23,232 bases of DNA from a virus. Position numbers and translations under genes: made by a program. The DNA lies in IMG/VR virus record IMGVR_UViG_3300013126_000257, positions 1 to 23,232 of that record, one strand, 5' to 3'. Positions 1 to 7,549 of the stretch are shown piece by piece; position 1 is the first letter of the stretch; the number at the start of each line of letters is the position of its first letter. The notes under the pieces were generated by a model. That model ran no database searches. It was not told where the DNA came from and was given only the letters and a program-made list of their open reading frames with translations.

Positions 1-265
1 CCCCGCCGCCGCCCCCGCCGCCACTTGGCACCAGACGGACGGTGATGATCTGCCCCGGCTTGGGCCGCACCACGCGCCAAAGCGCCCGCTCCACCACCCA
101 GGTGCCGATCGCGACCTCACGCACACGCGCCACGTCGGCGCCGGCCTCCACCACCAGCTCCAGCAGCGTCGCCCCGGCGGGAACCCGACGCCGGACCGGA
201 GCACCGAGCGGCGCGACCGCCACCAGCGACAGCGGCGCGAGGTCGCTCTTCTCAGGCGCCGGCAT
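1..265 (-). CDS. Tail-tip / host-specificity protein (gpJ-like), N-terminal fragment
   Basis: This is the start of a protein that continues past the left edge; about 88 codons are visible. It opens with ATG at 265-263, 14 nt inside the end of the NlpC/P60 gene. The visible part has a short acidic/hydrophobic start, then a segment containing VREVAIGTWVVERALWRVVR, followed by PKPGQIITVRLVPSGG and a run of glycines. This matches the usual N-terminus of siphophage tail-tip proteins: a beta-rich domain, 'W..VRPK.G..V....P' and a Gly-rich hinge. Its place directly after the tape measure, two minor tail proteins and a tail peptidase is the standard place for the gpJ-like receptor-binding hub. Family membership is inferred from this short piece and from gene order. 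Receptor specificity cannot be judged. Confidence 0.72.
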   Translation of the reverse strand, partial: MPAPEKSDLAPLSLVAVAPLGAPVRRRVPAGATLLELVVEAGADVARVREVAIGTWVVERALWRVVRPKPGQIITVRLVPSGGGGGGG

Positions 266-659
266 GGCGGTAGTATCCCATCACGCGCCGCGACCACAGC
301 GGCCCGTCGAGCCGCTCGATCGCGGCATTGATCCCCATCATGATATGCACCATCGAGGTTCGGCCGACAAAAACACCAACATGACACGGCAGGTGGGCGA
401 GCCGACAGAGCACGGCATCCCCCACCCGGGGGCGGTCAACCTCACACCAGCCGTCAGCCTCCACGCCAGTCGCGACCAAGCCCGCCATCTGCTCGCGCTG
501 CTGATAATCGGTATCATAGGCTGGCGCCTGCCAGCCGAAGCGCTCCGCCCAAATCAGCCGCGCCAGCCCCCAGCAGTCGAGGCCGCCGCGATCCCGTCCG
601 CCGAGCCGCCAGGGCAACCCAATATACGCAACTGCCCAGGGTGCTATATCATCACTCAT
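252..659 (-). CDS. NlpC/P60-family tail peptidase
   Basis: The protein has 135 residues and is a cysteine peptidase of the NlpC/P60 type. In phage tails these cut peptidoglycan peptides during DNA entry or take part in tail-tip assembly. The catalytic Cys is visible at about residue 29 in GGLDCWGLARLIW. The His is at about residue 93 in CHVGVFVG, preceded by the PRVGDAVL turn typical of the family, and a further His sits in MVHIMMG near residue 105. The length is normal for the stand-alone phage tail version. The gene starts with ATG at 659, overlapping the upstream DUF1833 gene by 4 nt, and its end overlaps the gpJ-like start. The order DUF1833, NlpC/P60, gpJ is common in siphophages and gene transfer agents, so the assignment is secure. 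Confidence 0.93.
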   Translation of the reverse strand: MSDDIAPWAVAYIGLPWRLGGRDRGGLDCWGLARLIWAERFGWQAPAYDTDYQQREQMAGLVATGVEADGWCEVDRPRVGDAVLCRLAHLPCHVGVFVGRTSMVHIMMGINAAIERLDGPLWSRRVMGYYRHAGA

Positions 660-1132
660 CGGAACATCCCCGGAAACCTTAAGGGGTCCTGGCTGTCGCG
701 CGGAATGCGCCGCTCGAGCAGTGGGGCATAGGTCAGGGTTCCCCGCACCACCATGGCATCAATCTCGATCTCGGCCAGGCCGAAAATGTACGGCCCCACC
801 TCCACTGTCTCCGGACTGGCCGCCAACACCACCTCCAGCCGCACCTTCGGCCGGCCGGTGATGCCGGCCAGCGCGGTGCCGATCCTGCGGTCGACGTTGT
901 CGATCTCGAGTTGTACCTGGACGATGCGGTCTTCGACATCCGGCGGCAGATGGATACGGAACGGGAACCCTACGAAAGTTTGCCCCTGTCTTACCAGGTC
1001 CGTGGTGTCGTTCACAACCCGGATAGCCACCGCCAGCGCCGCATGGGTGATGGTCAACGTTGTTAAATACACCTCGCCCGTGCTTTGGGCGAACACGCCC
1101 CGCCGGGCTGCGGCCGACAGGCTCCGGCTCAT
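656..1132 (-). CDS. DUF1833-type minor tail protein
   Basis: The protein has 158 residues. The family signature is clear: YLTTLTITHAAL near residue 25, then IRVVND, a GF.FRIHLP stretch, LEIDNVDRRIGTAL and a closing FPGMF. These are the conserved blocks of DUF1833, a phage tail family that sits where lambda carries the minor tail protein gpL. The likely role is in the tail tip between the distal tail protein and the hub. ATG at 1132 overlaps the previous stop by 4 nt, which suggests translational coupling. I see no metal-binding cysteines of the lambda gpL type, so the link to gpL rests on position and fold expectation. Confidence 0.85.
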   Translation of the reverse strand: MSRSLSAAARRGVFAQSTGEVYLTTLTITHAALAVAIRVVNDTTDLVRQGQTFVGFPFRIHLPPDVEDRIVQVQLEIDNVDRRIGTALAGITGRPKVRLEVVLAASPETVEVGPYIFGLAEIEIDAMVVRGTLTYAPLLERRIPRDSQDPLRFPGMFR

Positions 1133-1491
1133 GGCATGATCTCCAGCGCCAGCGATACGTCCCGGTGACTATCCAGTCCGGCCACCCCCCGCCATTCGTA
1201 AGCGGACGTCAACCGCACTGTGAAAGTGCCCCCTGTCGCCCAAGGGTCCGGGATCAGGAACTCAAGCGCACCGCCGGCCAGCGTCGCGTCGACAAACACC
1301 GAAAACGCCGCAAACTCGTCGTCATCCATGCGATAGGTCACTGTCAACGGCCGGACCGCGGCGGTGAACCGCCGCCGCGCCTTGGCCGGTCCGGCATCCA
1401 TCTCGGTCCGCAGCACGGTTGCGGGTCCCTTACCCCCGACCCCAGTGCCGAGGGGATACTGCGGTAACGTCAGTGGCCAAACTGCTGTCAT
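1129..1491 (-). CDS. Minor (distal) tail protein, lambda gpM-like position
   Basis: The protein has 120 residues. It is beta-rich, with W-P-LP at the N-terminus, a central DAGPAKARRRFT block, DDDEFAAFSVFVDATLAGGA, a DP turn and a closing SLALEIMP. This pattern recurs in small siphophage tail proteins encoded directly after the tape measure gene, which serve as distal tail or tail-tip assembly subunits. ATG at 1491 lies 8 nt after the tape measure stop. I recognise the family type but cannot name the exact Pfam entry. Function is inferred from gene order and the conserved blocks. Confidence 0.7.
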   Translation of the reverse strand: MTAVWPLTLPQYPLGTGVGGKGPATVLRTEMDAGPAKARRRFTAAVRPLTVTYRMDDDEFAAFSVFVDATLAGGALEFLIPDPWATGGTFTVRLTSAYEWRGVAGLDSHRDVSLALEIMP

Positions 1492-1499
1492 AATCCCCC

Positions 1500-4400
1500 C
1501 TAAAAGCCCCGGCGCTTTACCCCATAGGCATCGCCGAATGGGCGATCATAGCGGCCGTTTTTGATCCCTTGCGACACCTCATCTGCGATAATCATACGAA
1601 TGACCCGCATGCCGTCGGCCGACTGCGTCTCCTCGCTGCGTACCGGCGCACCGGAACTGCGCTGATCGATGATTTCGATTTTTATTGGGGGCGACGACGC
1701 CGCAGACCCTTGGCCCCCGCCGACCGCCCCCCCGCGTGGCACCACCACCTCACCGGTCTGAAGGATCGCTGGCCGCTCATCCGGTGCCAGCCCGATCACG
1801 CCGCCACGGTGATAGCGCGGCGCGTTGATCCAGGTTTCCCACGGGAGCGAGCGCGTCGGCACGCCGCCGGCGCCGACCACGCCCCCAGCGTGATAGATGT
1901 ATCCTGTTCCGGGGCCGATCGCCCCAACCCCGGATGTCCCCCCCGCCGCCGCAGTCGCCGCGCCGCCCCCGCCGCCCCCGCCGAACAGGCCAGAAAGAAA
2001 CGTCGACGCCGCGCCGGCCAGCGGCCCGGTCACAGTCTGCCTGATGGTCAGTCGGGCCAAGTCAGCGACCATGCTGTCAACCATCCCCCCCCACGACATT
2101 TTCGTGCCGGTGATCATGCCGGCGAGCGCATCTTCCATTCCTTTGAACGCGGTGCTAACCGCATCCTCGGCTACGGCCGCGCCATCCTCGGCCGCCTTAC
2201 CGAACTGGCGAAACCCCCTAACCAGCCCATCCTGCCAGGATTTGGACGCATGAAGCGTGTCCGCCTCCAGCTTTTTCATCGCCCGCTCGTAGGTGGTGGT
2301 GTCGATCCCGCCGCGATCCGGCCCCATCTCCAGGAGCATTTTATATTGCCGCGCGGTATCATCCCGCCGTTCGTGGGGGGTCCACTGAGCTTCCTTGAGC
2401 TGCCGCCCGTCGGGCAGCCGCTGTCTGGCCTCGGTCAGGTCATGGAGCGCCCCGGCTTCCGCCTTAATCGCCGCGATCTGTGTCGGCGTCAGCTCCAGCG
2501 ATCGCCGCCGCGCCTCGCTTTCCGCCCGCTGCACCTCCACCGCAATCGCCCGCTCCTTGCCGGTCAGGCCCAGCGCCTGCTGTTCGGCCCGCAAGCCCAA
2601 GAGTTGCTCGTCGATTGAGCGATTGAGCGCTTTCAGCGCCTTCTCGCCTTTCTCGCTCTCGCGGGCCCCGTCCCGCTCGGCCTTGGTTGCCGCCTTACGG
2701 GCCTCCGTTTGATCCCAGAGCCGGCCTGTCGCCTGCGTCAGCGCCTGGCGCTGACGGTCACTCAGCACTTGGCCACGCTTAGCGGCATCAGTCTCGGCCC
2801 GATCGATCTCCTGCGAGATCGCCCGCTCCCGTTTGCTCTTGCCGGCGGTATCTGCATCACGCGACACATCCTTGATGCGCGCCTCCGTAGCCGCATAGCC
2901 CATCAGGCTCTGAAATGCGCCGCTTCCGGGCCGCCGGTAGGCGGGTCCGGCCTTTTCCCGGCCTTTGCGCGCTTGCGTCTGGTCAAAGACCGTGGCGGCC
3001 CCGGCCGCCAGTTGGTCGCGCTGCCGCTGGCTCAGCGTCACTCCGTCCTTGGCGGCCGTGGCGACGGCCCGCGCCACTTCCTGCGCGATCGCCCGGTCCC
3101 GATCCGGCAGTCCGCTGATCTTGGCGTCCGATGCCAGATCGGTGATCCGGGCGTTTGTCTTGGCGTACCCTTTAAGCCTCTGCCAGGCCCCGCTTTCTGG
3201 ACCACCGCTGCCGCCCCGGCGTCGGATCAGGGCCTTCTTGCGCTCGGTGGCTTCCACCGCCGCCACCTCGGCCTGCGCAACCGTCTGGATTTTTTCCATC
3301 GCCTGCGCAATTTCCGTGTCTTTGATATCTTTACCGGCCATCCCTTTCCATACGGCTTTATCCGCCGCCGCCTTTGCCCAAATGCGCGCTATTTTTGCGG
3401 CCGCATCCTCGTGTTTGGCGACGTCCTTGTCGAGCTTCGCAGCGAGCTTATCGGCGTCGGCCCGGGCCGCCGTGGCGGCCGTCTTCGCGGCCACCGCCGC
3501 TTGGGTTCGCTGCTCCGTGAGTGTATGGAAAGCCTCCCCGCGCTGATTTTCGCGCTGGCGTTCCAGCAGGTCATCCAGCTTGCCTTGGGCGTCGGCCACC
3601 CCGGACCGCATGAAGAGCAACGACAGGCCTTTCAGGGGATTCCACCCTTGTTCGGTCTGTTCTACAGCTACTTGTCGTCGCTTTACCTCAACCTGCGCTT
3701 CCGTGATCTGCTCTTGGAGCGTCGCGCCGCCCGCCATCTTGCGGGCCTGATCGAGCGCATAGGCCCCATAGCCGAGCAGCGCCGCGAACGGGTCCTTGAT
3801 CGGTTGGCCCAACGTGACCAGCAGATGCTCCCAGGCGTTCCCGATAGCGGTAAACTGTGCCTGCAACGTAACGGCGCTGGCCGCAGCCGCCCCCCGGTAC
3901 TCCTCCAAAGCCTTCAGGACGTATCCCAGGAATTGCTCGGACGACACATTTCCCTCGGCCGCCATCTCGCGAAACCCGCCCGCGGTGGTGCCGGCTGCCC
4001 TCCCGATTTTATTCAGAAGGCCGGGCATCGGCTCGGCCATCTGATTGAGTTCTTCCGCCGCCACCTTGCCCCGCCCCATCGCCTGGGCAAAGCCGATCAT
4101 CGCCAGCTTGAGGTCCTCGGTTGAGGCCCCCGTCGCCGCTCCGGCCTGACTGAAGCCCTCGACCGCCTGGCGCAACTGCGCGGTGGTCATGAGATTTTCT
4201 TGTACCAGGGGCTGCAAACGGGAATAGGACGACGCCAACGCATCAATCGGGGTGTGCAGCGCCCCACTGGTCTTCCACAGATAGTCCATCGCCTGGGCAG
4301 CCTGCGTCCCGCTCCCGGTCATGAACTTGAGGCGCGTCTCCAGCGCCTCGATCGCCGCGGTCGCCCGAAGGATCTCGGCGCCGAACGCCATAACCCGATC

Positions 4401-4976
4401 GATTACGAATGCACCCGCCAACACGCCGCCCAGCCCGAGCAGCGTCGCGCGCAGCCGGTCGGCGCCGGCCGCGGGGGCCGTGAACGCTTGGCCGCCCTGG
4501 GCGCGGACGGTCTCCAGCGAGGACTCATACCGCTTGAGCTGACCGGATAACCCCGAAAACGCGTCGCGAGCGCGGCCCGCCGGGGGCGGCAGCGCATCCA
4601 GCGCTTGGGCGGCCCCGTTCCCCGCCCGGCTGGCATCACGCCCGAACTCCTGGGCGTTGGCGCCGGCCTGGGCAAACGCCTGCCCAGCCCGCTGGGCGGG
4701 GGGCGGCAGCAACTCAAACGCCCCCGATGTTTCCGCCCCCGCGCCGCGGGCCACCCGCCCCAACTCCAGCACCTGGCGGTCGACACCCTCCAGCACGCCC
4801 CCGAGCCGGCCGACCGCCTCACCGGCCCGGCCAGCGCCGGCCGGCAACGGATCAAACGATCCGGCCGCCGCCTGCCGAAACTCCCCGGCCTGTCCGGCCA
4901 ACCGCCGCAGTCCCTCGGCGACCGCCTGATGGCCGTCGAGCCGGACCCGGATGGTCATGTCGAGGTCGGCAACCAA
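1500..4976 (-). CDS. Tail tape measure protein
   Basis: The protein has 1158 residues and sets tail length while filling the tail tube. The N-terminal ~150 residues carry three copies of a 'LPPP..RA..AF' motif (about residues 43, 90 and 129). Residues ~190-400 hold the conserved tape-measure domain, with TRLKFMTGSG, DYLWKTSG, GKVAAEELNQMAEPMPGLL and NVSSEQF. A long helical, Ala/Lys/Glu-rich middle contains three ~90-residue repeats (about 597-852). The C-terminus has a lambda gpH-like ending: TKMSWGGMVDSMVADLARL, poly-Gly, YHAGGVVGAGG and ILQTGEVVVPRGG. The start is TTG at 4976, supported by GAGGA seven bases upstream; the first ATG (4958) has no such site. It follows the chaperone frameshift ORF by 10 nt, the usual order. 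Confidence 0.95.
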   Translation of the reverse strand: MVADLDMTIRVRLDGHQAVAEGLRRLAGQAGEFRQAAAGSFDPLPAGAGRAGEAVGRLGGVLEGVDRQVLELGRVARGAGAETSGAFELLPPPAQRAGQAFAQAGANAQEFGRDASRAGNGAAQALDALPPPAGRARDAFSGLSGQLKRYESSLETVRAQGGQAFTAPAAGADRLRATLLGLGGVLAGAFVIDRVMAFGAEILRATAAIEALETRLKFMTGSGTQAAQAMDYLWKTSGALHTPIDALASSYSRLQPLVQENLMTTAQLRQAVEGFSQAGAATGASTEDLKLAMIGFAQAMGRGKVAAEELNQMAEPMPGLLNKIGRAAGTTAGGFREMAAEGNVSSEQFLGYVLKALEEYRGAAAASAVTLQAQFTAIGNAWEHLLVTLGQPIKDPFAALLGYGAYALDQARKMAGGATLQEQITEAQVEVKRRQVAVEQTEQGWNPLKGLSLLFMRSGVADAQGKLDDLLERQRENQRGEAFHTLTEQRTQAAVAAKTAATAARADADKLAAKLDKDVAKHEDAAAKIARIWAKAAADKAVWKGMAGKDIKDTEIAQAMEKIQTVAQAEVAAVEATERKKALIRRRGGSGGPESGAWQRLKGYAKTNARITDLASDAKISGLPDRDRAIAQEVARAVATAAKDGVTLSQRQRDQLAAGAATVFDQTQARKGREKAGPAYRRPGSGAFQSLMGYAATEARIKDVSRDADTAGKSKRERAISQEIDRAETDAAKRGQVLSDRQRQALTQATGRLWDQTEARKAATKAERDGARESEKGEKALKALNRSIDEQLLGLRAEQQALGLTGKERAIAVEVQRAESEARRRSLELTPTQIAAIKAEAGALHDLTEARQRLPDGRQLKEAQWTPHERRDDTARQYKMLLEMGPDRGGIDTTTYERAMKKLEADTLHASKSWQDGLVRGFRQFGKAAEDGAAVAEDAVSTAFKGMEDALAGMITGTKMSWGGMVDSMVADLARLTIRQTVTGPLAGAASTFLSGLFGGGGGGGAATAAAGGTSGVGAIGPGTGYIYHAGGVVGAGGVPTRSLPWETWINAPRYHRGGVIGLAPDERPAILQTGEVVVPRGGAVGGGQGSAASSPPIKIEIIDQRSSGAPVRSEETQSADGMRVIRMIIADEVSQGIKNGRYDRPFGDAYGVKRRGF
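2421..3194 (-). repeat. Three ~90-residue internal repeats in the tape measure gene
   Basis: The encoded segments at residues ~595-671, ~685-761 and ~786-852 share a common pattern: an aromatic or helical lead, then D/ERAI..E..RA...A, a Leu-Ser/Thr..Q block and a closing D.T.AR. The first two copies are closest (GYAKTNARI versus GYAATEARI; FDQTQARK versus WDQTEARK). The third lacks the GYA lead but keeps KERAIAVEVQRAESEA and LHDLTEAR. The spacing is 90-91 residues. The two closest copies correspond to about 2964-3194 and 2694-2924 in the DNA. Confidence 0.8.
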
Positions 4977-4986
4977 GTCTTTATCC

Positions 4987-5666
4987 TCAGTTTGTCTGCC
5001 TCTGTCCGGCCTGGAGGCCGGCCACCAGACCGGCCTCTATGGCCGGCAGCAATGCCGCCAACCCCGCCTCGTCGAACCCTTGGGCCTTGCCGACTGTCAG
5101 CGCGGCGCCGAGGTCAATCCCAATCACAACCCCGGTCATCCCCGCCGTGCGCAACTGCCCCTGAGCGGAAAGAGCGACGCTCCACGCCTCCCAGCCTTCT
5201 ATGCTGACGGGGGCGTGGCGAGCGTAAGGGCATTTGGTCCCGCATCGGGTCCCGGCGCGGGCGCACCGACCGCAATAACCGGCGCCCCCGCCCCAGTGCC
5301 AGCGGGCGAGGGCGATGAGACGTTTTTTTCGAGGTCCAGCTCGTAGGCCGGGCCGAGAAAGCGCGTCTCGAACTGATCGGCCACCTGCCACAAGTCCATC
5401 ACCGCGCCGATCGCCTCCGGTGTCACCGCGAGCGGGGCGTCGTCGGCGCCGACCACCCCGCGCCAGTCTAAGATCGCCGCCAAAGCGGCCCCCTTTAAGA
5501 AAGCGGCGCGGGTGGCGCCGATCCCTGGCGCCGCCCCCGCGGCATCCTTCCCGGCCTCGGCGCGGGCAGCCATGATCACGGCGGTGGTGGCAGGCCGGAC
5601 GTAAAACGCAACGTCGCCGCCGATCTCGAGCCAGTACGGCTCGCGCCGTAAGTCAAGTTTGAGCAT
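4987..5666 (-). CDS. Frameshifted tail chaperone (gpGT-like), joined by -1 shift
   Basis: An open frame ending at 4987 has no good start of its own and overlaps the chaperone gene in the -1 frame. A ribosome slipping at A AAA AAC (5328-5322) would read GAA-AAA-AAC and then continue CGT-CTC-ATC. This gives about 226 residues: 115 of the chaperone plus 111 new ones. The new part contains EGWEAWSVALSAQGQLRTAG, then IGIDLGAALTVG and LAALLPAIEAGLVAGLQAG. That is the W..W..L..Q-R..G and leucine-rich tail seen in the T part of other siphophage chaperone pairs. Its stop lies 10 nt before the tape measure start. The fusion is inferred from the slip site, frame and position, all directly visible. Confidence 0.82.
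5199..5666 (-). CDS. Tail assembly chaperone (gpG-like of the lambda G/GT pair)
   Basis: The 155-residue product starts with ATG at 5666, overlapping the tail tube stop by 1 nt. The visible pattern is a beta start (LKLDLRREPYWLEI), helices around AARAEAGKDAAG and AAFLKGAALAAILDWRGV, then VTPEAIGAVMDLWQVADQFE. It resembles tail chaperones lying between tail tube and tape measure genes, which bind the tape measure during tail assembly. The last ~40 residues after DLEKN are Pro/Ala/Gly-rich and low complexity, as expected for the unshifted product. A slippery heptamer lies in frame at codons 113-115 (5322-5328). Confidence 0.85.
   Translation of the reverse strand: MLKLDLRREPYWLEIGGDVAFYVRPATTAVIMAARAEAGKDAAGAAPGIGATRAAFLKGAALAAILDWRGVVGADDAPLAVTPEAIGAVMDLWQVADQFETRFLGPAYELDLEKNVSSPSPAGTGAGAPVIAVGAPAPGPDAGPNALTLATPPSA
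5322..5328 (-). promoter_or_regulatory. -1 programmed frameshift slippery heptamer A AAA AAC
   Basis: On the minus strand the codons read GAA AAA AAC, giving the heptamer A-AAA-AAC, a perfect X-XXY-YYZ slip site in the correct phase of the chaperone frame. It lies at the point where the upstream frame turns low complexity and the -1 frame becomes protein-like. The sequence after it is strongly GC-rich and could form a stimulatory structure, but I did not fold it. Confidence 0.85.
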
Positions 5667-6604
5667 CAGGCGTAGCTTTCGATGTCGTTGATCAGGGTGG
5701 CGGTCAAAGACTTGGCGCCGTCGTCAAAAGCGCTCCAGGAAAACTCGGCGTCGATCCCCCCCGGCCCCTGGATCGGCAGTTTCGGTTTCGGCAACTGCAC
5801 CTTGGGCAGAGAAAACATCAAGGAGGCGTCTGTGGCCGAATAGCCGAAATCAAGTTCTATTTCGGTGCCGTCGGTCGCCTCGGTCAGCAAGAGGTCGCCC
5901 TCAAACCGCACCGTCAAGGACCCGGTGAGGGCAAATTGGCCGGCATCGAACCGGGTCGCCAGCCCGTCGGGCCGGATCGGCCGGAACTCCGACAGCTCAT
6001 TGGAGATGCTCACCGATCCGCCCAGCACGATCCCCAGCGCGGTGCCCCCCTTTTTCACCACGCCTTGGAAGGCCGAGAACCGGTCGAGAGACCCAATCGC
6101 GGCCGGCGTGCCGCCCGAACTGGTGGCTGCCGCCACCTCGTTCTGGCCCAGCAGCGACAGCGTCGCCTTGGTGTTTTCGTCCGCCCAGTTGATTGCCAGC
6201 GTGTTGAGTTTCACGCCCGTCGACAAAAAGTACTTCGGCAGTGCGGGGTGCCCGATTTCCAGCGCCGCACTCGGCGGTTTCAAATTTGCCGCGGTGAAGA
6301 CGTGGCTGTCGCCACCGGTAACCGCAGTCGAGACCGGTGGGCCCAGCAGCAACTTCAACCAAAAACCGATCGATCGCGTGCACAGCGGCACCGCGATTTC
6401 CCCGCCGACTTCTTTTTTTCCCCGCGCCCCCTTTTGAGGACGGCGTCCGAACCCGAGCACGTCGGACTTCACCAGTCCTTGGGTCATGCCGAAATTCGTG
6501 CTGATGAAAGGAAGCGCCACGAAGTCGCCGGTCGGCGCGACCCCATAGCTGGTCTCAAACTTGGCGCACAGCAGTGCGTCGGCCCCGGTCGCGCTGTCAG
6601 CCAT
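5666..6604 (-). CDS. Major tail tube protein
   Basis: The protein has 312 residues and is beta-rich. It starts MADSATGADALLCAKFETSY and contains DVLGFGRRPQKGARGKKEVGG, then GFWLKLLLGPP, a typical N-terminal pattern of siphophage tail tube proteins. The second half is built from repeating beta strands with TGSLTVRFEGDLLL and ELDFGYSATD. It forms the hexameric rings that stack into the tail tube. The length is at the upper end for the family. ATG at 6604 overlaps the tail terminator gene by 8 nt. The place between tail terminator and chaperone is standard. No sheath gene lies beside it, which supports a non-contractile tail. Confidence 0.87.
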   Translation of the reverse strand: MADSATGADALLCAKFETSYGVAPTGDFVALPFISTNFGMTQGLVKSDVLGFGRRPQKGARGKKEVGGEIAVPLCTRSIGFWLKLLLGPPVSTAVTGGDSHVFTAANLKPPSAALEIGHPALPKYFLSTGVKLNTLAINWADENTKATLSLLGQNEVAAATSSGGTPAAIGSLDRFSAFQGVVKKGGTALGIVLGGSVSISNELSEFRPIRPDGLATRFDAGQFALTGSLTVRFEGDLLLTEATDGTEIELDFGYSATDASLMFSLPKVQLPKPKLPIQGPGGIDAEFSWSAFDDGAKSLTATLINDIESYA

Positions 6605-7034
6605 TGGTTAGTTCCCACGTTGTTTGGAATGAGAAGTCAAAAAACGCCGCGCCGTTAGCGACACCGATCAGCCTCGCGGCAACGAAGTTGAAGGGACCAC
6701 AGCCCGTAACCGGCCGCCAACCGGCGAGCGCCTGGATCAACCCCCCGCGCAATGGCGTCATCACCTGCCGCTTGCCGTCCCCGCGGGCGTCGTTACCGGC
6801 CCGCACGACCACCACCACGCTGATCCTCTCTGTCAACGGCTGGCTGTGGCCACCCCCGAGCACCTTGTTGACGCCGGCCGTCAGGGTCGACCACAGCACA
6901 AACGCAACCGGGGTCGCGGGCGGCAGCACCCCTTTCTCGACCATCGACGCGAAATCGAGGCAGCCCTCCACCGACACCAGCGCCGGCACCAGGTCCCGCA
7001 GGCGGCTGATGACCGCGTCGACCAGATCAATCAT
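6597..7034 (-). CDS. Tail terminator (Mu gp37-like / lambda gpU-like)
   Basis: The protein has 145 residues. The start MIDLVDAVISRLRDLVP is typical of phage tail terminator or Gp37 families: a short N-terminal helix, then a beta-alpha fold. The middle has LTERISVVVVVRAGNDARG followed by LRGGLIQALAGWRP, matching the edge strand and helix of these ring-forming proteins. The end has a beta hairpin with FFDFSFQTTWELTNG. ATG at 7034 overlaps the gpG-like gene by 4 nt. Its role would be to cap the tail tube at the correct length and dock it to the head. Assigned from motif pattern and gene order. Confidence 0.8.
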   Translation of the reverse strand: MIDLVDAVISRLRDLVPALVSVEGCLDFASMVEKGVLPPATPVAFVLWSTLTAGVNKVLGGGHSQPLTERISVVVVVRAGNDARGDGKRQVMTPLRGGLIQALAGWRPVTGCGPFNFVAARLIGVANGAAFFDFSFQTTWELTNG

Positions 7035-7549
7035 GTCATGAGGTCTCCTCTGGCCATATCCCCGAACCAGTCGGCGAAAATCGCCCGTATTTCCGTTTTG
7101 TCGTCCTCGCCGACCCCCAAAAACGGCCGCGCCGGCATCGTCACCTGCCGGCGCATGACCCAGGCGCCGGACGCGAGCTGAAAGCGCAGGCCATGGGCGA
7201 GGACCCCTTGCCGCTTCGGCTTGATCACGCCCCCGAACTGATGAATGGCTGCGTAAAGCACGGCGGTTGACAGTGTGACGCTGTCGTTGGTCGCCGTCCG
7301 TGCGATGGAGTCCCGCAGACGGCCACTGTCGACCAACGTCTTGCCCCCGAGGCTGGCGCGCAGAGACGGTTTCCACGCCTCGCCGTCCGGCCCCGTCCCG
7401 TGCTCGAACCGCTGGGCGGTCGCGGTTTCCAGGTAAGAGCCTACGTCATCCATCACCGGCGACGGATCAGTCCAGGCGCGGGCCAGGACCTCCAGCGCCG
7501 CCCGCATCCCGGCATCCTCCAGCTCGATCGTCTGACCGGCACCGCTCAA
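7031..7549 (-). CDS. Phage virion morphogenesis protein (Mu gpG-like)
   Basis: The protein has 172 residues. The family pattern is clear: an N-terminal helix region, then FEHGTGPDGEAWKPSL, GKTLVDSGRLRDSI, AIHQFGGVI and MPARPFLGV. These blocks (sexF..G..PDG..W.p, L..tG.L..si, iHQfGG, RPflG) define the Mu gpG / P2 gpS tail completion family, which acts in head-tail joining. The start is TTG at 7549, overlapping the previous stop (TTGA), with GAGG seven bases upstream. In Mu this gene lies between gpF and gpI; here it lies after the fibre cassette, next to the tail terminator. Confidence 0.92.
   Translation of the reverse strand: MSGAGQTIELEDAGMRAALEVLARAWTDPSPVMDDVGSYLETATAQRFEHGTGPDGEAWKPSLRASLGGKTLVDSGRLRDSIARTATNDSVTLSTAVLYAAIHQFGGVIKPKRQGVLAHGLRFQLASGAWVMRRQVTMPARPFLGVGEDDKTEIRAIFADWFGDMARGDLMT

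Noticed and set aside
2709-4124. 471-codon plus-strand frame opposite the tape measure gene
   Set aside because: It mirrors the codon pattern of the tape measure gene, has no family resemblance and no ribosome site, and interrupts a continuous minus-strand operon.
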